A stretch of DNA of 21,319 nucleotides from Lentisphaeria bacterium (GTDB lineage Bacteria; Verrucomicrobiota; Lentisphaeria; Victivallales; Victivallaceae). The notes under the pieces are model-generated. The model ran no database searches and was not told the DNA's origin. It saw only the letters and a program-made list of their open reading frames with translations. The DNA is taken from contig JABLYX010000075.1 of the NCBI GenBank assembly GCA_018265615.1, positions 1 through 21,319 of the forward strand, written 5' to 3'. The first letter of the stretch is position 1; the number at the start of each line of letters is the position of its first letter. The translations under genes were made by a program, and so were the position numbers. This document shows positions 14,573 through 21,319 of the stretch, piece after piece.

Positions 14573-15292
14573 TCAATATGCGGTTCCGGCCGCTTTGTAG
14601 AAGTGGGTGAAACCCATTGCGGAGGCTTTCAGCTCAGCGGCGTTCGAGCTTTTGACGTGGCCGTCCATATAGGCGGCGTTCGCGCGGTCGTTGTGGGCCA
14701 GGTGCACGCGCGATTGTTCGACCTCGCCGCGCGGCGAGTAGATGAAGAACGGCCCCTGGTCGTTCAGTTTAAGCGTATCGGCCAGCATGATGAATTCGGT
14801 CGGCCTGCGGTTTTTGACGGTGTAATAGAAGTAGTTCGGCGTGTAGAGCGTCGGGTCGCCGCCCTCGGGCCGGAAGAGGAAGTCGCCGAACTCCTTCTTG
14901 ATCCGGATCGCGTAGTCCCAGCCGTCGGTGTTGGCGTTGCCGAGATATGCGCCATAGGTGCGGGTCTCCCAGATGGCGCTTTCGCTCTCCATCGAACGCG
15001 CCGCTTCCGTGGCCGGGTTCGACGGGCAGCTCAGCATCTTCCAGCCGGGAAGGTACTTGTTCGCATAGAGGACGCGCCCGAAAATCTTGTTGTCGGAGCG
15101 GCCGACCATGAAGTCGCGGTGGTCGTTGGCATAGAGGATCTGCGCTTTCATGACCTGCCCGAGATTGTTCAGACAGCTTGTAGCGCGCGCCCGTTCCCGC
15201 GCCTGGTTCAGTGCGGGCAGCAGCATCGAGGCCAGGATCGCGATCATCGCGATCACAACGAGGAGCTCGATGAGTGTGAAGTGCTTTTTCAT
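14573..15292 (-). CDS. Prepilin-type N-terminal domain protein of operon B
   Basis: A 239-residue pseudopilin-like protein. The leader is only MKKH, followed by F-T-L-I-E-L-L-V-V-I-A and a hydrophobic helix to LLPALNQARERARA. Glu at +5 is E9. The residue before the cut is His, not Gly. The middle has SCLNNLGQVMKAQILYANDHRDFM, a common helix-then-loop of this family (in part), and CPSNP. Near the end is HNDRANAAYMDGH, an exact H-X9-DGH signature. The start is the ATG at 15292 with AGGAGG 9-10 nt upstream; a longer open reading frame upstream is spurious. It overlaps the preceding gene by ATGA and is followed after 13 bp by the hydrolase pair. Probably processed by prepilin peptidase and placed in the cell envelope; its service to the co-transcribed hydrolases is inferred. 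Confidence 0.85.
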   Translation of the reverse strand: MKKHFTLIELLVVIAMIAILASMLLPALNQARERARATSCLNNLGQVMKAQILYANDHRDFMVGRSDNKIFGRVLYANKYLPGWKMLSCPSNPATEAARSMESESAIWETRTYGAYLGNANTDGWDYAIRIKKEFGDFLFRPEGGDPTLYTPNYFYYTVKNRRPTEFIMLADTLKLNDQGPFFIYSPRGEVEQSRVHLAHNDRANAAYMDGHVKSSNAAELKASAMGFTHFYKAAGTAY

Positions 15293-16542
15293 GCTTCTTC
15301 CTCCTGAGGTTGAAATTTCAGATTCACCATGGAACTGCAGCCGTGCACCAGCGGGAGGAGCCCGACCCCGGCGCAGCGCGTGAAATCGACGCGCCGCAGG
15401 AGGCGGGAGATCCTTTCGAGGACCGTTCCGGGGAACGGGAATTCCCGGCAGAGGGCGATCGTGCCGAGGTAGTTGCCGATTCCGCGCAGGATCGCGTTGG
15501 GTGTGCCGTAACTCTCCCGGAAGACCGGGTTCAGGTAGCTTTTTCCTCCGAACAGCGCGGAGCGTCCGTCCGGCGACAGGGTTGCGGGCGTCACGCGCAT
15601 CGGGAGCGTCCGCCAGTTGTCGAAAAGCGTGTCCCATCTGCCGCCGAACTGCTCTGCCTTCTCGAGCAGCGGCAGGAGTCTGCGGCAGGCGATTGCGGCC
15701 GTTGTGTGCATCGCGCGCCGCACGCCGCCGTCGAGCTCCGGCTGGATTCCGCTTTCACGGAAGAAGTTCAGCGACAGCTGCATCTGGATGACCGGCATAT
15801 CCCACCAGTTTCCCTCCGGATCCATGGCAAGCGTCTGCCGCAGCCCCTCCGTGGAGTAGCGGCGCATGAGGTCGATATAGCGGTTTTCGCCGGTTGCGGC
15901 GGCTGCGATGCCGTAGATCATCGGCAGCCGCATCGCTTCGTGCGGTTCGCACTCCCACATGGATGACACGACAGCCGGGCCGCCGTCGAGCCGCAGGAGG
16001 TTGTAGCCGTTTCCGGGGCGGACGGCCCGTTCGCAGTAATCCGCGACGGAGCCCAGGAGGCGGACGGCCTCCTGCCGCAGCCGGGCGGGAATTGCGGTGT
16101 TCGCGTGGAGGAAGCGCCACAGGCCGTAGACCGCGAGCGTGAACTGGTCACGCGACGAGTTGCCGTAGCAGCTGCGGCCGTCGTCCGGCGAGACGCCGCG
16201 GGCGATGAAGCCCGGCACGCCGTGGACGCTGCCGCAGCGGATCAGCCCCTCCGCCGCCCGGCAGGCGAAGGAGGAACCGCTCTCCCCGCGGAGGCGCAGC
16301 GTGTCCAGCAGAAAGCCGCCGTTCAGCGCGCAGTCCTCCATGCCGGTTCCCCAGCCGCACGGGTTCGGGAACGACACGGCGATCTCCTCCGGCGACGGGA
16401 GGTGGTCGAACCGGTGCGCCGGGTCGCGGTTGGTGACGTAGTCGTAGACGAGCCCGGTCGCCGGATGGAACAGGGTGTTCCGGATCCGCTCCCACGCATC
16501 GTTGATCCATGTTTCCGCAAATAAAATCATATGCCGTTCCAT
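15289..16542 (-). CDS. Cytoplasmic putative alpha/alpha-toroid protein, unknown function
   Basis: A 417-residue protein without signal peptide or membrane segment. I do not recognise the family. It is helix-rich with repeating aromatic/acidic patches: NPCGWGTGMEDCALNGG (about 60-76), SSRDQFTLAVYGLWRF, SMWECEPHEAMRLPMIYG and NWWDMPVIQMQLSL. This pattern is reminiscent of (alpha/alpha)6-barrel carbohydrate-active enzymes, where Asp, Glu and Trp from helix ends line the active site. The start is taken as the ATG at 16542; ATG 16530 is an alternative, and neither has a strong ribosome-binding site. First gene of operon B, divergent from the AraC regulator and overlapping the prepilin-type gene by 4 bp. 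It may process, inside the cell, the sugars released by the secreted hydrolases. That role is inference only. Confidence 0.6.
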   Translation of the reverse strand: MERHMILFAETWINDAWERIRNTLFHPATGLVYDYVTNRDPAHRFDHLPSPEEIAVSFPNPCGWGTGMEDCALNGGFLLDTLRLRGESGSSFACRAAEGLIRCGSVHGVPGFIARGVSPDDGRSCYGNSSRDQFTLAVYGLWRFLHANTAIPARLRQEAVRLLGSVADYCERAVRPGNGYNLLRLDGGPAVVSSMWECEPHEAMRLPMIYGIAAAATGENRYIDLMRRYSTEGLRQTLAMDPEGNWWDMPVIQMQLSLNFFRESGIQPELDGGVRRAMHTTAAIACRRLLPLLEKAEQFGGRWDTLFDNWRTLPMRVTPATLSPDGRSALFGGKSYLNPVFRESYGTPNAILRGIGNYLGTIALCREFPFPGTVLERISRLLRRVDFTRCAGVGLLPLVHGCSSMVNLKFQPQEEEA

Positions 16543-16571
16543 CGGTTTGAATTCATAGCCTTCTGAGTTAT

Positions 16572-16599
16572 AGTATAGTGAAACGGATTGAAAAAACAA
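16572..16599 (-). promoter_or_regulatory. Promoter of operon B
   Basis: Minus-strand TTGTTT (16599-16594), a 16-bp spacer and TATACT (16577-16572), about 30 bp before the ATG at 16542. The -35 is weak, as expected for a promoter activated by the divergent AraC-type protein. A possible plus-strand -10 (TATATT, 16637-16642) for the AraC gene lies in the same 115-bp gap. Confidence 0.45.
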
Positions 16600-16657
16600 C
16601 ACGCGGAAATGATTTTTACTTTGGAAAAGCACCAATTATATTTGAAATGGAAACATC

Positions 16658-17566
16658 ATGAGAATTCTCAGGGATTTCGCGCCGTTCCGCTGGGATCCGC
16701 TCCCGCCGCCCTCTTATTTCAATGAGATGGAGTTTTTTCATATCCGCTCCCGCCGCTCCTACCGGATGCGGACGCTGCGGACCGGCCCGGCGGACGATCT
16801 GCTGTGGGTCGAATGCATCTGCGAAGTGCATCTGCTCGACGGGGCGCATTATATGAGGCGGTTCGCGCCGTTCCTTTCGATCGAGTATGTGAAGCAGGGG
16901 ACGCTGCTGGTCCGGCAGCGCGGCGGCGCGTGGGAGCTCGGACCCGGCGAGATATTCGTGATGCAGCCGGGAATCGAAAGCGAGTTCGTGTCGGGGGAGG
17001 GGGGCTGCCGGAAGATCTCCGTCATGGTGACCGGCAGCCTGCTTGATGCGTTCCTGCGCGAGAGCGGCCTCGGCGGCACGGATGTCGTGCCGCGGCTCGA
17101 TGCCCTGCACACGGAGCGGCTGCTGCAGGAGATCGGTGAGCTGGCCGATGAGACGCCGGACGGCTTCACGCCGCGCAACTCTCTTCTGGCGTTCGAGCTC
17201 CTGCAGTCGCTGCGGGTCCCCCCGGGGATCCTGGAGATGCCGGAGGCGCTCGCGGAGCTCCGCGGTGAACTCGAGCGGCATCCGGAGCACGGCTGGTCGC
17301 AGCAGGAGATGGCAGACCGCTGCAACTGCTCCCGGAACCACCTCGTCCGATTGTTCCGGAAGTACCTCGGTACGACGCCGCGCCAGTACCTGCTGGAGTT
17401 GCGCATGCGGCGCGCGAAGCAGCTGCTCGCGGGGGAGCAGCTGTCGGTCAAGGAGATATCCGCCCGGGTCGGCTATGAGAACGCGTTGAACTTCTCGACC
17501 GAGTTCCGCAGGCGGTTCGGCATGCCGCCGAGCGAATACCGCCGGCAGCTCTCGCTGTTCGGGTAA
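16658..17566 (+). CDS. AraC-family transcriptional regulator
   Basis: A 302-residue activator-type regulator. Residues about 30-130 are a cupin-like ligand-binding part (FLSIEYVKQGTLLVRQRGG, then WELGPGEIFVMQPG). The C-terminal 100 residues are the AraC double helix-turn-helix: first HTH around WSQQEMADRCNCSRNHLVRLFRKYLGTTP (in part), and second at LSVKEISARVGYENALNFSTEFRRRFGMPPSEYRR (in part), with the usual G-x-x-P-x-x-Y-R ending. It is divergent from operon B with only 115 bp between the start codons, so it most likely activates that operon in response to a sugar from its target polysaccharide. The start is the ATG at 16658; the ribosome-binding site is weak. The insertion sequence begins 48 bp after its stop, so any original downstream terminator or neighbour is displaced. 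Confidence 0.9.
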   Translation: MRILRDFAPFRWDPLPPPSYFNEMEFFHIRSRRSYRMRTLRTGPADDLLWVECICEVHLLDGAHYMRRFAPFLSIEYVKQGTLLVRQRGGAWELGPGEIFVMQPGIESEFVSGEGGCRKISVMVTGSLLDAFLRESGLGGTDVVPRLDALHTERLLQEIGELADETPDGFTPRNSLLAFELLQSLRVPPGILEMPEALAELRGELERHPEHGWSQQEMADRCNCSRNHLVRLFRKYLGTTPRQYLLELRMRRAKQLLAGEQLSVKEISARVGYENALNFSTEFRRRFGMPPSEYRRQLSLFG

Positions 17567-17627
17567 AAAATGTTCCCGTACCGTTCCGGAAATATTACCG
17601 GAGGGTGTTACTGTAGGGTCTGCTGAA

Positions 17628-17652
17628 CCGGAGGCGGCTATGCCGCCTCCGG
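17628..17652. terminator. GC-rich hairpin at the 3' end of the transposase gene
   Basis: CCGGAGGCGGC (17628-17638) and GCCGCCTCCGG (17642-17652) form a perfect 11-bp stem with a 3-nt loop. The transposase stop codon (17640-17638) lies at the loop. It begins right after the terminal repeat. There is no T-run, so it may act as an attenuating structure that shields the element from outside transcription. Confidence 0.5.
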
Positions 17653-19109
17653 GTAAATTTCGTTATTTTCATCCTTATAGATACTCCACTGGATTGCCGG
17701 AAAAGAGCCCCGCAAAATTCTTGCAGCCTCTTGTTCCCAACGAATCAGGTTGGCCGTCAAAATCGTAATCGCGATCACGGTTTCTGCCGAATCTTTACGC
17801 CTTGCCATCACCCGACCAAGTCCAAGACGATGTTTGCATTGCTCAAACTTCCCTTCAATCGCATTGCGGGCAGAATTATCGGCCAGCTGTTGTTTCAGAA
17901 CCGCAGGATCAATCACTTTCGTCGGACGGCCAAGTTTAGGACCGGATAAACGGATTTCATGTTCCGCACAGTATCGCAAGTTTACTCGATTTCGAAACAG
18001 TTTATCCGCCAGAACCGCTTCCGGATAATGCCCGGATCGTGTCTTGTACCGTTCACAGATGGTCTGCAAATCGGACGCTTCGTTGTATGCTTCCCACGAA
18101 AGCCGTTCAATTCGCGTATAACCGTCCTCCAAACTGGCGATTAGTTTCGCTCCGAATTCAGTTTCTCGGCTGGCTTTTCCGCGAACAATCGGGCGCACAT
18201 GTGGCTGATGCAAGCTGACAATCCGGTGTTCGACACGACGGGACTTCTGATCCAGCATTTTCCGCTGCTGATCGTGAACCATGCGAATCACCTGGATTTG
18301 TTCAGCAGTCGATTCATTGATCGAATCTGATTGCTGCTGAAGCACATCAATAAATTTTAAATTTCGGCGAACAGCATTTAACAGAAAACGCAATGCACTC
18401 CGCCGTTTGGCAACACCGCACTTCGGATGCTTGATGATTTCAAGATACCTCCTGCGACAGATTTGCAACTTGGTGCGCGGACACGGCGAAGGATTGACCT
18501 GTTGTTTTCGCAACTGATTGATGAGACGTTCGGTAAGTTCACGAGCATCATTCACCAAATTCAAATCCGTTGGATACTTGATGTCAGCCGGCGCACATGT
18601 CGCGTCCATCAGAATCGTTCCGGCGTTTGTCGGTTCCGGAGCTTCTGGGGCGGGATCAGGTTTGCCGCCGCCCTCCGGTGGAGGGTCATCCTCCGGAGGG
18701 CGGGCGCCTCGAGCCAGGTCAATGACTTTCTCATTAAAACGATTGATCACTTCCGCCGGAAGACGCTTACGAAAATGCGTCAGCAATGAAGCGTTGAAAG
18801 GCGGTTCGGTTTGAAAATGTTTGAAGCCAAGAAAGTATTGCAAATATGGATTTTCGTTCACGGCATCGACCATGGCGCGATCACTCAAGCCAAGAATTTC
18901 CTTGAGGATCAGTGCTCCCATTGCCACGCGGACATTCACGCCACTTCGCCACGACCGCAACTTTTGAAATGCATGGCATAATCTTCCTCAAGCTCATGCC
19001 AGGGCAAACGCTCGGCCATTTTTATCCAGCGGTTTTCCGGATTCAATCGACCTTCAAAATACAAGCCGATTTCCGGCAATTCATCAGCATGACACGATTT
19101 TCGATACAT
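17638..19109 (-). pseudogene. Frameshifted DDE transposase of the IS5/IS1182 type
   Basis: The coding region is split in two frames. The N-terminal part (ATG 19109 with GGAG upstream; GTG 19127 possible) reads PEIGLYFEGRLNPENRW, then YAMHFKSCGRGEVA and a TGA at 18936-18938. The rest continues in the -1 frame from VNVRVAMGALILKE. Putting one G back in GGCGTG near 18940 would rejoin them as GEVAVNVRVAMG, which fits the family. The second part has the DUF772-type domain (DRAMVDAVNENPYLQYFLG) and a recognisable DDE set: D in ILMDATC, D in AVLADKLF and E in NAIEGKFEQ. A Pro-rich linker precedes the first D. The full protein would be about 490 residues. Probably inactive unless the shift is programmed or a sequencing error; I see no convincing slippery heptamer. 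Confidence 0.75.
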
Positions 19110-19228
19110 TCCCATTGGCTCCTGCACGGTTTTTAGGCGTTTTTACCGGAATAATATACAGCAAAATGGCACAAATGTACAGGTAATACACTGGCAATAA
19201 ACGATTTATTATTCATTCAGCAGACCCT

Positions 19229-19306
19229 GATTAGCGAGAATTTCCAGATGGGGATGGCTAGGCGCTTACTTAACTGCAGGCATTCAGAAGCAAGGTCTTA
19301 ACCCAT
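19229..19306. other. Short gap between insertion sequence and lipoprotein gene
   Basis: Seventy-eight bases with no gene, hairpin or promoter that I can support. No terminator for the lipoprotein gene is evident; the insertion may have removed it. Confidence 0.4.
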
Positions 19307-20959
19307 TTACCAATCATTATTTAACCAACAGTTCGTGTTACAAACATTCCGATTGCGGTTGATATAAAGAAAGATTTTCAAGGAGGCACTATTCTTGTTT
19401 ATCCAAGACTCGGGTTCCAATGGTTTAATTAACCCTTTGCCATAGAATCCAACACCCTTGAAGTAAAAAACGATATACGAGAGAGGCTCATAGGCAGTAT
19501 CATCTTCTGCTATAACAGGTACATGGCCGAATTTTATGGAATTTGTCAGCCAATCTCCCCCTATGGTGAGTTCCGGGATATAGGTTCCTTTTCGAGGAGC
19601 TTCCTGCATATTACGAAAAAAATGATTACCATCATATTTCAATGGAAGAAAGCCTCCATCATCAGCAGTTGTTTTCAATCGAATTGTTCCGTCGTAAATT
19701 CCCATTTCATCACGACCAGGAACGATATAGATCAAATTATTCGGCAATTCTGCCTCACCTGTTACGAGCAATTCTTTCTGTTTCGCGGAATCTTCATAAG
19801 GCAACATGATACCAAGAAATTTTTTGACGTTATCGGTTTCGGAATATTTGAAGACATTTTTCGAAACAGTGACCAAGTCATGATTTAGATTTCCATGAGG
19901 ATAAAGAATGGCTTTCACTCTTTTGACAAGAACATTTCCATCCATGATTACTGTTCCCATATCCAGGTTACTTGTCAGATCGGGAATCCTTATCTCAATA
20001 TCGGTGTCGTAATATTGTTCTTTTTTGATAGATAAAATCCAAGAAAATACAATATTGGAAGAAAAATTAAACTTACCGTCTTTGACAAAGAATTTTTCTT
20101 GGTTAACAGCTGCTGCTTTCGCATATTGATACTTTCTAGATAAAATCGTAACATCTGTTACAATGTTGCCGTATGGATCAATGATTTCTCCCATCATACG
20201 ATATTTGTAATTTGCGGAGGATAACCTTCTCAATAGTTCTTGATCGTCTCTCGCGTCACTTGTATCACAATACACCATTGATTTATCGGCATTATGCAGA
20301 GAATCTGAATTAATTTTAGGAATTGCAACCTTATTACTTTTAACATATTCTTTGGTAATTTCCGGCTGAATCAGATGTGATTTATCTTTGATATATTCCA
20401 AAAATTTTTCGGCGGTTCCATTAGGATGCTGATCCATATAGATTTTAAAATCGTATAGTTCGGCCGGAGTTCCGTTGGAATAAATTTCTTTATAGTCATC
20501 AAAATTTTCACTATATCTACCTTTCTGTGGATCTGACTGGTATTCATAAGTGACTATAACTTCGCCCTTATAAAAGTAAAAACCAATTTCCCTGCCACGT
20601 TCAGGGGTAAATTGTTTTGGCAAAGTCATATCAATTACTTTAGAGAACCTTTTAGGAACACCATCCTTTACTTCAAACCAATCCAATTTTAACTTTTGGT
20701 ATGGCTTTTGAGTGAAACCGTCAACCCCACCTACTGTTGGAAACCAAATTCCTTTAGCTCCTAACTGATATGCCCCCTTGTATAGCTCAAAGGGTTGAAT
20801 AAATGGATTTTGTACATTATCATCATCCAAATAACTGATAGAAACAGAGTAATCATAAGAAGAATGAAACATATCAGAATAAATACCATTTTTCACCTGC
20901 GTACAACCAGCCAAAAATAAACATACTATAAATTGATATAAAAAGATTTTTTTCATCAT
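19307..20959 (-). CDS. Large lipoprotein, possibly DUF2931-like at the N-terminus
   Basis: A 550-residue predicted lipoprotein. The N-terminus MMKKIFLYQFIVCLFLAGC has a clear lipobox with the acylated Cys at residue 19. Residues about 30-160 are beta-rich, with YELYKGAYQLG-type, W-F-P and LKLDWFEVKDG segments that recall DUF2931 lipoproteins of unknown function. The remainder (to 550) is unfamiliar: DPYGNIVTDVTILSRKYQY, then strands such as VLVKRVKAILYPHGN and YIVPGRDEMGIYDGTIRLKTTADDGG (in part). It ends in an odd polar, Asn-rich tail. Ribosome-binding signals are weak (GAAGAGTG before ATGATG). The gene is much more AT-rich than the hydrolase operons and sits between two transposase remnants, which suggests horizontal acquisition. 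No function can be given. Confidence 0.7.
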   Translation of the reverse strand: MMKKIFLYQFIVCLFLAGCTQVKNGIYSDMFHSSYDYSVSISYLDDDNVQNPFIQPFELYKGAYQLGAKGIWFPTVGGVDGFTQKPYQKLKLDWFEVKDGVPKRFSKVIDMTLPKQFTPERGREIGFYFYKGEVIVTYEYQSDPQKGRYSENFDDYKEIYSNGTPAELYDFKIYMDQHPNGTAEKFLEYIKDKSHLIQPEITKEYVKSNKVAIPKINSDSLHNADKSMVYCDTSDARDDQELLRRLSSANYKYRMMGEIIDPYGNIVTDVTILSRKYQYAKAAAVNQEKFFVKDGKFNFSSNIVFSWILSIKKEQYYDTDIEIRIPDLTSNLDMGTVIMDGNVLVKRVKAILYPHGNLNHDLVTVSKNVFKYSETDNVKKFLGIMLPYEDSAKQKELLVTGEAELPNNLIYIVPGRDEMGIYDGTIRLKTTADDGGFLPLKYDGNHFFRNMQEAPRKGTYIPELTIGGDWLTNSIKFGHVPVIAEDDTAYEPLSYIVFYFKGVGFYGKGLIKPLEPESWINKNSASLKIFLYINRNRNVCNTNCWLNNDW

Positions 20960-20979
20960 TCACTCTTCATAATTTGCGC

Positions 20980-20995
20980 CCAGCCCCTTGGCTGG
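20980..20995. repeat. Hairpin between lipoprotein gene and IS3 remnant
   Basis: CCAGCC (20980-20985), loop CCTT, GGCTGG (20990-20995), followed on the plus strand by ACAACTTTTTATT. It may mark the outer end of the IS3-type element (a TGGACAAC-type terminus starting near 20993), or be a weak plus-strand terminator. It lies 20 bp upstream of the lipoprotein start codon. Confidence 0.35.
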
Positions 20996-21003
20996 ACAAC
21001 TTT

Positions 21004-21249
21004 TTATTGAAAGATCGGTGTAAAGACCTTTGAATTACCATACCCTTTGGATTGCAGATTGCAAGCTCCGAAATAGACTTCATCCGGCGTTTGATAGCGC
21101 AGCACCGAATGAATTCGTTTTTGATTGTAGAAGTTCACATAGTGCTGCACTCCGAAGCGCAGTTGCGGCAGACTGACGTATTCCTTGATTTTGATGTCTT
21201 CGTACTTCAACGCCCACCAGAAACGCTCCAGATTGGATAGCTCGTTTTC
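21004..21249 (-). pseudogene. Truncated IS3-family transposase (orfB 3' end)
   Basis: The frame reads ELSNLERFWWALKYEDI, then VQHYVNFYNQKRIHSVL and TPDEVYFG, the hallmark C-terminus of IS3-family OrfB (rve-type integrase core), ending at a TAA at 21006-21004. Family-like sequence begins abruptly at about 21231-21249. Just upstream in the same frame lies a TGA (21273-21271), so the first 200 or more residues, including the first catalytic Asp residues, are missing. It is a dead fragment. The residues after VYFG (GACNLQSKGYG...) look like the usual variable tail. Confidence 0.75.
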
Positions 21250-21270
21250 CTGCCGTCTGAACCTGTAATC

Positions 21271-21318
21271 TCAGGCCATGCGCCACCCGACTCCGGTGTC
21301 GCCGTAATCGTCGGCGTT
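21271..21318 (-). CDS. Possible 3' end of another minus-strand gene (partial)
   Basis: From the window edge the minus strand reads ADDYGDTGVGWRMA and then a TGA. The GC-rich composition matches the native genes, not the IS3 fragment that begins just after. This looks like the end of a host gene into whose downstream flank the IS3 element inserted, but 15 codons cannot identify it. Confidence 0.25.
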   Translation of the reverse strand, partial: NADDYGDTGVGWRMA

Positions 21319-21319
21319 C

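Larger units (their letters stand above)
17615..19228. mobile_element. IS5/IS1182-type insertion sequence, 1614 bp
   Basis: Perfect 13-bp terminal inverted repeats, AGGGTCTGCTGAA (17615-17627) and TTCAGCAGACCCT (19216-19228), bracket a single DDE transposase gene on the minus strand. The bases just outside (CTGT on the left, GATT on the right) do not form a direct repeat, so no target duplication is visible. The element separates the AraC gene from the AT-rich lipoprotein region. Confidence 0.85.

Noticed and set aside
15293..15637. 115-codon N-terminal extension of the operon B prepilin-type protein
   Set aside because: It overlaps the preceding gene in another frame. The ATG at 15292 has a strong AGGAGG and starts the classic prepilin leader.
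18936..18980. Programmed -1 frameshift in the transposase
   Set aside because: No convincing X-XXY-YYZ slippery heptamer or downstream pseudoknot is visible, and a one-base deletion explains the break more simply.
17611..19232. Target-site duplication around the insertion sequence
   Set aside because: The flanking 3-4 bases (CTGT and GATT) do not match.
1..21319. CRISPR arrays, tRNA or rRNA genes
   Set aside because: No regularly spaced repeats, no cloverleaf and no rRNA-like blocks were seen on either strand.

Overview
The window looks like a chromosomal piece of a Lentisphaerae (Victivallis-like) bacterium. The coding regions are GC-rich. Two genes encode single prepilin-type proteins with an FTLIELLVVIA N-terminus, there are several secreted glycoside hydrolases, and the regulators include a GntR/LacI hybrid. 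This combination is typical of the Lentisphaerae/Planctomycetes side of the PVC superphylum. The assignment is inferred from protein style only, because there is no rRNA or tRNA here.

Layout. 1-802: AT-rich, with a possible gene tail at the edge, a nested stem-loop (194-263) and a small HEAT-like ORF. 803-1651 (+): a secreted protein made of two discoidin/CBM32-like domains, with its own promoter and terminator. 1712-6032 (-): operon A, in the order GntR/LacI-type regulator, prepilin-type protein, secreted GH13-like amylase, secreted mutarotase-fold protein. 6217-6615 (-): a DUF4870-like membrane protein. 6797-10865: a FadR-type GntR regulator divergent from a GntP-family permease and an IlvD/Edd-family sugar-acid dehydratase, with a palindrome where the two -35 boxes overlap. 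10793-16542 (-): operon B, in the order putative alpha/alpha-toroid protein, prepilin-type protein, and two tandem paralogous secreted clan-A glycoside hydrolases. A divergent AraC regulator (16658-17566) lies upstream. 17615-19228: an IS5/IS1182-type insertion sequence with a frameshifted transposase. 19307-20959 (-): an AT-rich lipoprotein gene. 21004-21249: the 3' end of an IS3-family transposase, with a possible gene tail beside it at the edge.

How the genes work together. Operons A and B are independent carbohydrate-degradation loci with the same internal plan. A leading gene overlaps a prepilin-type gene by 4 bp (ATGA). That gene is followed after 13-21 nt by a secreted hydrolase, which overlaps a second secreted protein gene by 4 bp. 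This suggests that a dedicated prepilin-type protein is made in fixed ratio with each set of exported enzymes. The central GntR/GntP/dehydratase locus would take up and dehydrate an aldonate-type sugar acid.

Oddities: a glutamine-amidotransferase-like domain that appears nested inside the TIM barrel of both clan-A hydrolases; a 73-bp tail-to-tail overlap in which one hydrolase seems to have lost its own stop codon and reads into antisense of the dehydratase gene; prepilin-type proteins without the usual glycine before the cleavage site; and mobile-element debris around the foreign-looking lipoprotein gene.
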